The translations under genes and the position numbers were made by a program. The notes below the pieces were generated by a model. The model had not been told where the DNA came from, made no database searches, and was given only the letters and a program-made list of their open reading frames with translations. From Microbacterium sp. MPKO10 (lineage in GTDB: Bacteria > Actinomycetota > Actinomycetes > Actinomycetales > Microbacteriaceae), in contig NZ_JAPCHX010000006.1 in the NCBI RefSeq assembly GCF_026107415.2, forward strand, positions 124,001 through 188,000: DNA of 64,000 bases, in the 5' to 3' direction. Position 1 is the first letter of the stretch. Each line of letters opens with the position of its first letter. Shown here piece by piece: positions 59,267 to 64,000 of the stretch.

Positions 59267-60601
59267 TCAGTAGGTGCTGAGCAGATCCGTCAGAACCTGC
59301 CTGCCAAAGACTAATGCGTCCAGAGGAACTCTTTCATCGACACCATGGAACATTCCTGGGAAGTCCATGTCCGGGGGCAGACGAAGCGGTGCGAACCCGT
59401 AACCGGCGATTCCGAGTGCAGAAAGCGCCTTGTTGTCCGTGCCGGCCGGCATCAGGTAGGGAAGCACCGGTGCGCCGGGATCGAACCTGTGCAGCGAACT
59501 CTTCACCGCGTCGATCAGCGCACCCGAGAACGGATTCTCGAGGCCGACGTCGCGATGGTTGACCTCCACCTCGATATGGTCACCGACAAGTTTTTGAACC
59601 TGGGCGATGACGTCATCTTCCTCCCCCGGCATCGCCCGGATATCGAGGCGTGCCTCCGCCGTGTCTGGAATCACATTGCTCTTGTATCCGGCCTCGAGCA
59701 TCGTCGGGTTTGTCGTCGTGCGCAGGGATGCCTGGAGGAATCCCGCGGCCGTCCCGGTCGACAGCAGCAGTTCGTGTGGAGAGATCGTCTCGACATCAGC
59801 ATCCAGAATGCGTGCGATCTCGCGCAGCAGACGATCCGTTGTCGATGTCAGCCGAACCGGCCATTCCTGTGTACCGACCGCGGCGACAGCGCGAGCAAGA
59901 GTGGTGATCGCGTTATCGTGCATAACCCGTGACCCGTGCGACGCGGTTCCACGCGCCCGCAGCGTGAGCCACACAAGGCACTTCTCCCCCGTCTGCAGCA
60001 AGTACGCACGCTGGCCGCTGACGTCGATCGAATAACCGCCGACCTCGCTGATCGCCTCGGTGGCACCGTCGAAAAGCTCTGGGCGATTCTTCACAAGGTG
60101 GTGAGAGCCGAGCACCCCGCCGTTCTCTTCGTCGGCGAAGAAGGCGACGACAAGATCGCGCTCCGGCTGCCCCGTGGCGAGGATGTCCTTGAGGCTCGTC
60201 AGGATCATGGCATCCATGTCCTTCATGTCGACAGCTCCGCGGCCCCACAGCATCCCGTCTCTTACGACACCGGCGAACGGGTCGACCGACCAGTTTCGCG
60301 GATCAGCGGGAACGACATCGAGATGCCCGTGCACGACAAGCGCCGGCTTGCTCGAGTCGCGACCTTCGATGCGTGTCACGAGGCTTGTGCGTCGCGGTTC
60401 GGAGTCGAAGAGCTGCGAGGAGATCCCCAACGTGCTCAAGTATGCCTCGACGTATTCAGCGGCCTCGGTCTCTCCTTTCGACTTCCCACTGCCATAGTTT
60501 GTGGTGTCGATGCGAATGAGATCGCGGGTGATGCGCGCTGTTTCCTCGAGCTCGTCGGGCTCGCCCGAGACATTGGAACCGTCGTCGATCGTCGTGCTCA
60601 T
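59267..60601 (-). CDS. M20 family peptidase (ArgE/DapE/CPG2-like)
   Basis: The 444-residue protein is a zinc hydrolase with [12 protein letters not shown] near residue 90, the bridging aspartate in GRGAVDMKD near 121, DEENGG (catalytic Glu pair) near 157 and the last histidine in FHGVDERV near 418. A dimerisation lid follows the first domain. It differs from the dipeptidase at 23131 in its [10 protein letters not shown] and is closer to ACY1/carboxypeptidase types. Substrate is unknown. The ATG start is clear. Confidence 0.9.
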   Translation of the reverse strand: MSTTIDDGSNVSGEPDELEETARITRDLIRIDTTNYGSGKSKGETEAAEYVEAYLSTLGISSQLFDSEPRRTSLVTRIEGRDSSKPALVVHGHLDVVPADPRNWSVDPFAGVVRDGMLWGRGAVDMKDMDAMILTSLKDILATGQPERDLVVAFFADEENGGVLGSHHLVKNRPELFDGATEAISEVGGYSIDVSGQRAYLLQTGEKCLVWLTLRARGTASHGSRVMHDNAITTLARAVAAVGTQEWPVRLTSTTDRLLREIARILDADVETISPHELLLSTGTAAGFLQASLRTTTNPTMLEAGYKSNVIPDTAEARLDIRAMPGEEDDVIAQVQKLVGDHIEVEVNHRDVGLENPFSGALIDAVKSSLHRFDPGAPVLPYLMPAGTDNKALSALGIAGYGFAPLRLPPDMDFPGMFHGVDERVPLDALVFGRQVLTDLLSTY

Positions 60602-60641
60602 GATTCAACGGTACCGGTGAGCGCGACGACGAGCCGCTGTG

Positions 60642-60671
60642 TTCAAAGTGGGCTCGATTTCATGCTAGAGT
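60642..60671 (+). promoter_or_regulatory. Probable promoter of tRNA-Leu
   Basis: A -35-like TTCAAA at 60642-60647 is followed by an 18-base spacer and a -10-like TAGAGT at 60666-60671. The tRNA begins 42 bases further. Spacing fits a principal sigma promoter, but the -35 box is weak. Confidence 0.45.
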
Positions 60672-60712
60672 CTTACCTCGGCGCCGGAGACATCTGGAGC
60701 CGAAAATATCTC

Positions 60713-60799
60713 GCGCGGGTGGCGGAATTGGTAGACGCGCTAGCTTGAGGTGCTAGTGCCCACATATAGGGCGTGGGGGTTCAAGTCCCCCCTCGCGCA
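60713..60799 (+). tRNA. tRNA-Leu, anticodon GAG
   Basis: The sequence folds as a class II tRNA. The acceptor arm GCGCGGG (60713-60719) pairs with 60792-60798 with one G-U, then the discriminator A. The anticodon stem CTAGC/GCTAG carries the loop TTGAGGT, with GAG at 60747-60749, reading CUC and CUU codons. A long variable arm (GTGCCC...GGGCG) follows, then the T stem GGGGG/CCCCC with TTCAAGT. CCA is not encoded. A promoter-like region is upstream and a terminator downstream. Confidence 0.95.
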
Positions 60800-60808
60800 C
60801 ACGAGAGA

Positions 60809-60846
60809 AAAAGAGCCGGATCGAAAGATCCGGCTCTTTTATTTTT
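60809..60846 (+). terminator. Terminator of tRNA-Leu transcript
   Basis: AAAAGAGCCGGATC at 60809-60822 pairs with GATCCGGCTCTTTT at 60827-60840 around a GAAA tetraloop, followed by ATTTTT. It begins ten bases after the tRNA end. Confidence 0.9.
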
Positions 60847-60956
60847 GCCTGATCCGTGCGCGGGACGGCTTAAGGGCCAGAAGGTGTGGCCGCACGATCG
60901 GCGAAGATGTACGGCTGTCGGATCGATCGATGCGACACCGGGAGTAAGATCTGCCC

Positions 60957-61850
60957 ATGCCGATTTCGACATTGAGTTGGATGCTGATCGAGGACGATGC
61001 GGATCGGAAGAAACGCATCGGCGACGCGGTGCGGCACGTCGTGGCGCAGCGCTCGTCAGCCGAGCATCGCGCGATCGACGTCCCCGAGCTTTCAGACGGG
61101 GAGATCTGGCTCCTGCGCGACGGCGCGGCAGAGCTCGCATCACTCTGGGTTCTGCACGACGGTACCCGAGTCGTCCTGGGTGACGTCACCGTGCAAGACG
61201 CCTCACTGGTTACCGGTCGCCTTCTGTGGACTGAACTTCGGGCGCTCGCCGGCCGGCGCGGCTGGACAGACAGCATTCACGTGAGCGAGCTCGGACACAA
61301 TCCCGTCATCGCCGAGTGCGCATCGGCCGCCGATGCTGTGCGTGTGGCAACGAAGATGCAGGTAGATGTCGCTCGGGTGCCCCCGGCGCGCGGCATCGTG
61401 CTTGAGCCGATGACCGAGGAGGCCTTCATCGCATACCAATCGGCCACGATCATCGAGTACGCACGGGAGCTTCGCTCAAACGGCTTGGCCGGCAGCACGG
61501 ACGAGGCACAGAAGCGCTCGGCGGAGCAGCATGCCGAGCTTCTTCCCAGAGGTCTGGCGACGCCAGGCGAGAACTTATGGACGGTGAAAGACGGGTCTGA
61601 GGCTGTCGGTATCCTCTGGGTGCACACCGATGAGACACGCGGGTTCATTTACGACATTGAGATGCGCGAAACGGCGCGTGGACGCGGGTACGGCACCCAG
61701 ACGCTGCGCGCTGCGGCCGGCTTCACGCGCGACGCCGGATTACCGATGCTCGCGCTCAACGTCTTCGGCGGTAACGAAGGCGCGCGCCGTTTGTACGCAC
61801 GGGAGGGCTTCGCTGTCACAGAGACTATGTGGTCGATGCCGCTGGGCTGA
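60957..61850 (+). CDS. GNAT family N-acetyltransferase
   Basis: This 297-residue protein ends in a GNAT domain (about residues 140-297). The acetyl-CoA loop is RGRGYGTQTL near 240, followed by LALNVFGGNEGARRLYAREGF, and EQHAELLPRGLATPG lies in the central part. The N-terminal half (about 1-135) looks like a degenerate GNAT or other fold, without a clear acetyl-CoA loop. The ATG has GGGAG about 12 bases upstream. The substrate is unknown. It lies alone between tRNA-Leu and the converging two-component system. Confidence 0.85.
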   Translation: MPISTLSWMLIEDDADRKKRIGDAVRHVVAQRSSAEHRAIDVPELSDGEIWLLRDGAAELASLWVLHDGTRVVLGDVTVQDASLVTGRLLWTELRALAGRRGWTDSIHVSELGHNPVIAECASAADAVRVATKMQVDVARVPPARGIVLEPMTEEAFIAYQSATIIEYARELRSNGLAGSTDEAQKRSAEQHAELLPRGLATPGENLWTVKDGSEAVGILWVHTDETRGFIYDIEMRETARGRGYGTQTLRAAAGFTRDAGLPMLALNVFGGNEGARRLYAREGFAVTETMWSMPLG

Positions 61851-61871
61851 CGGAGGTCACAGAGCAGCACG

Positions 61872-62525
61872 TCAAACAAGTCCTGTTCGATGCGCGAGGA
61901 TCACGGCGCCGATGCGATCGCGCACATCAAGCTTCGCGAGAACGCGTCCGACGTGCGTTTTCACCGTGGACTCGGCCAGAAAGAGTCGCTCTGCGATCTC
62001 GTTGTTGGTGAGTCCCTCACCGATCAGCTCGAGGACGGCGCGCTCACGTTCCGACAGAAGCGCAATCTGATCGGATGCTGCTGAGCCGCCGCTCTCGGGC
62101 AGAGAACCACCGTATAACTCGAGCAGCCGTTTTGTGACGCGCGGTGAAATGGCCGCGTCCCCAACGTGGACGGCGCGCACCGCTGCACTCAGCTGGTCTG
62201 GTGGGGCGTCCTTCACGAGGAACCCACTGGCTCCGGCGTTGAGCCCGCTGAAGGCATACTCGTCAAGATCGAACGTGGTGAGAATGATGACCTTCGTCTC
62301 GGGGCGTTCCGCGATGATTCGACGCGTTGCCTCAATGCCGTCAGCCCCGGGCATCCGCACATCCATGAGAATGACGTCTGGTTTCAGCTCTCGTGCCCTC
62401 GCGACCCCCGACTCGCCGTCCGAAGCCTCGCCGACGATGGCGAAGTCCGGGACGTCGCCGAGCACCATGGCCAGCCCGAGCCGCATGAGATCCTGATCGT
62501 CGACAAGAAGAATCCTGATCGTCAT
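61872..62525 (-). CDS. Response regulator of the NarL/FixJ family
   Basis: The 217-residue protein has a receiver domain at residues 1-120 with the phospho-acceptor aspartate in ILMDVRMPG near 54 and the lysine in FLVKDAPP. A LuxR-type helix-turn-helix lies at about 150-215 ([25 protein letters not shown], split blocks; [11 protein letters not shown]). It is the output of the histidine kinase encoded next to it, which overlaps by four bases. The regulated genes are not known. Confidence 0.94.
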   Translation of the reverse strand: MTIRILLVDDQDLMRLGLAMVLGDVPDFAIVGEASDGESGVARARELKPDVILMDVRMPGADGIEATRRIIAERPETKVIILTTFDLDEYAFSGLNAGASGFLVKDAPPDQLSAAVRAVHVGDAAISPRVTKRLLELYGGSLPESGGSAASDQIALLSERERAVLELIGEGLTNNEIAERLFLAESTVKTHVGRVLAKLDVRDRIGAVILAHRTGLV

Positions 62526-63769
62526 TGCGTGCTGCCGTCCTGCCTGGGGATCCTGAACCGCACGGTCCAGCCCGAGTCGGTGGAGTCGGCCTGCGCGTCG
62601 CCCCCGAAGATCTTGGCCCGTTGCTGCATCCCCCTGATTCCCCGCCCGGCGTCCGCGCCTCTCGCAGCATCCTGTTTGCCGTCGTCTGTGACCGTCACTG
62701 TGGTTCCTTCCGCGTAGTCCAACTCGACGCGGACGTCGGTGGGCTGTTCCGCGTGTTTCAGCACATTCGTCAGTGCTTCTTGAACGGTACGGTACACGGC
62801 GAGCTGCACCCCGGCAGAGGCGGGCGGCGTTCCCGACTGCTGAACCGTCACAGGAAGGCCAGCGTGCACGAAATCGTCGATGAGCGTCGGAAGCTGTGCA
62901 AGCGTCGGCTGCGGTGATCGCGCCGCGTCATCGCCCAGGGCGCTGAGCATGCGACGTGTGTCGGCCAGCGATCGTCGGCCGGTGTCGGCGATGTGCTCGA
63001 CCGCGCGGGTGACGTCGGCGTACCCTGTCGCACCGTCTAATCGGGAGTGCGCACCGTCTGCCAGCCGAACCATGACAGTGAGACCGTGAGCGATGACGTC
63101 GTGCATCTCACGGGCGATGTGCTCTCGTTCGTCAGCGACAGCCAGCTGCGCGCTCTGTTCCTGTTCACGCTCGACAGCAGCCGCATGGTCGACAAGGGCA
63201 GAGACATAGAGACGACGCTCGCGAATGCTGATCCCGAGAGCGAGAACAGCGAAGTAGATCGTGATGAGGAAAAGCGCGTTCCCGACGCCAATGTGCGGAA
63301 CAGCGATCCCGATGACCATGAGAATAACGGCGAGCACGGCGAATGCACTCTGCGCCACACGTGACGCACGCTCCGCTGTGTCGGGCTGGTGCGCGCCCAG
63401 AGAGTATGCCGCGATCACCGTCGCGGTGGCCCCAGCCCATCCGAAGGGCAGCGTGATGACCCCGACGAAGGCGACAATGGCGAAGACAAGAACGGGACGC
63501 GCACGTCGGAGGGCGAGAGCGGCGCATGCGGCGACGGCGAGAACGTACCGGGCGATGACGAGCCACAGCTGATACGACCCATCTGCATTCACCCCGGGAT
63601 CTCCCGGCCGCCCAAGCACATCTTGTGCGATCGCGAGCAGCCAGACGGCGAGCAGGACGCTGGCAAGACTGATATCGATGGCGCGCGGATGTGTCGCGAT
63701 GAACCGGCCGAGCCTTCCGGGAGGTCGGGGCGGATTCTGTGTCGCCGAAGCCGTGGTTGCAGTTGTCAC
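62522..63769 (-). CDS. Sensor histidine kinase (HisKA_3 type)
   Basis: This 415-residue membrane kinase has about five hydrophobic helices near residues 35-170. The HisKA_3 dimerisation motif with the phosphorylated histidine is EREHIAREMHDVIAHGLT near 212, and an ATPase domain at the C-terminus includes YRTVQEALTNVLKHA and DAGRGIRGMQQRA-like segments. I chose the GTG at 63769 with GAGAGG upstream; an earlier GTG would add 14 residues. It forms an operon with the response regulator. Confidence 0.9.
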   Translation of the reverse strand: MTTATTASATQNPPRPPGRLGRFIATHPRAIDISLASVLLAVWLLAIAQDVLGRPGDPGVNADGSYQLWLVIARYVLAVAACAALALRRARPVLVFAIVAFVGVITLPFGWAGATATVIAAYSLGAHQPDTAERASRVAQSAFAVLAVILMVIGIAVPHIGVGNALFLITIYFAVLALGISIRERRLYVSALVDHAAAVEREQEQSAQLAVADEREHIAREMHDVIAHGLTVMVRLADGAHSRLDGATGYADVTRAVEHIADTGRRSLADTRRMLSALGDDAARSPQPTLAQLPTLIDDFVHAGLPVTVQQSGTPPASAGVQLAVYRTVQEALTNVLKHAEQPTDVRVELDYAEGTTVTVTDDGKQDAARGADAGRGIRGMQQRAKIFGGDAQADSTDSGWTVRFRIPRQDGSTQ

Positions 63770-63888
63770 GTTCACCTCTCGTTCCTGATCTGAATCGAGA
63801 GTACGCGGCACGCTGCGACTGTGGCATCAGCCCGTGGTACCTCTGGAGAGGGACAGCAGGACGATTTTCGCCGCCCTCGAGCGCCGGG

Positions 63889-64000
63889 TCAGCGGGAGCT
63901 TCCCAGCTTCTTCCGCAGAAAATCGATGCGCGCCTGCAGCTGCGTCACGCTCGCCTGCGGCACCGCGGGTCCGCCGCAGACGCGCCGCAACTCCGCATGC
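63889..64000 (-). CDS. C-terminal end of an unidentified protein (partial)
   Basis: The last bases of the window read on the minus strand as an open frame of 37 codons ending at a TGA at 63889-63891. The peptide ends QLQARIDFLRKKLGSSR and contains a CGGPA stretch, so it has a charged C-terminal helix. The rest lies beyond the window. Only its codon pattern and position after the kinase gene support it. Confidence 0.55.
   Translation of the reverse strand, partial: HAELRRVCGGPAVPQASVTQLQARIDFLRKKLGSSR

Noticed and set aside
60957-61850. Considered as MshD (mycothiol synthase), a tandem GNAT of similar length near mshC
   Set aside because: The N-terminal half has no second acetyl-CoA loop and the central segments are those of a generic GNAT; proximity to mshC is not close enough to decide.

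Overview
The window is a piece of a high-GC actinobacterial chromosome, most likely from the family Microbacteriaceae. The evidence is the dcw cluster with sepF, a YggT-family gene and divIVA, together with RbpA, the mycothiol ligase MshC, PafB/PafC, a di-heme QcrC and a bcc-aa3 oxidase. GTG and TTG starts are frequent, as are four-base stop/start overlaps. The family is inferred from gene content and order; I cannot name genus or species. No rRNA, insertion sequence, prophage or CRISPR array is visible.

Layout. 1-14.6 kb: cell-wall and division genes, all on +, with ftsI (5' end cut off), murF, mraY, murD, ftsW, murG, murC, ftsQ, ftsZ, a strong terminator, then sepF, yggT, divIVA, lspA and an RluD-type pseudouridine synthase. 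14.7-25 kb: dnaE, a membrane protein, hisD, nrdR, pyrD, a DUF3043 protein (-), an M20 dipeptidase and the iron-sulfur carrier erpA. 25-33 kb: the respiratory chain as two converging operons, ctaC-ctaD-ctaF (+) and ctaE-qcrC-qcrA-qcrB (-), each ending in a hairpin terminator. 33-37 kb: trpD, then a dihydroxyacetone kinase operon dhaK-dhaL-dhaM in which DhaM is fused to HPr, then an SRPBCC protein. 37-45.5 kb: small accessory enzymes (two Nudix proteins, a methyltransferase-acetyltransferase fusion, a BAAT-like hydrolase, a histidine phosphatase, HdeD, an SDR and a phosphodiesterase) around a 0.94-kb gene-free segment. 45.5-60.6 kb: rbpA, then a long - strand block with lnt, a Ski2-like helicase, tatC, tatA, pafC, pafB, an FKBP lipoprotein, trmI, a HAD phosphatase, mshC, uppP and an M20 peptidase, with PAC2 as a + exception. 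60.6-64 kb: tRNA-Leu(GAG) with promoter and terminator, a GNAT protein, a two-component system and the end of one more gene.

The most notable signal is in the gene-free segment. At 42407-42434 there is a sequence with the architecture of a XerC/XerD chromosome-dimer resolution site (dif): two 11-bp arms around a 6-bp centre, with a 14-bp AT-rich palindrome. A second copy of the better-conserved arm, with a degenerate partner, lies 458 bp to the right. Genes left of the site are mostly on + and genes right of it mostly on -, so both sides point toward it, as expected at a replication terminus. I therefore read the window as spanning the terminus, with housekeeping clusters on both replichores and a variable zone at the junction.

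The genes form coherent systems. The mur/fts genes, uppP and the lipoprotein genes lspA and lnt serve the envelope. ctaC-F and qcrABC form a respiratory supercomplex. dhaKLM links glycerol metabolism to the phosphotransferase system. pafBC, tatAC and the helicase form a DNA-damage, secretion and RNA cluster.
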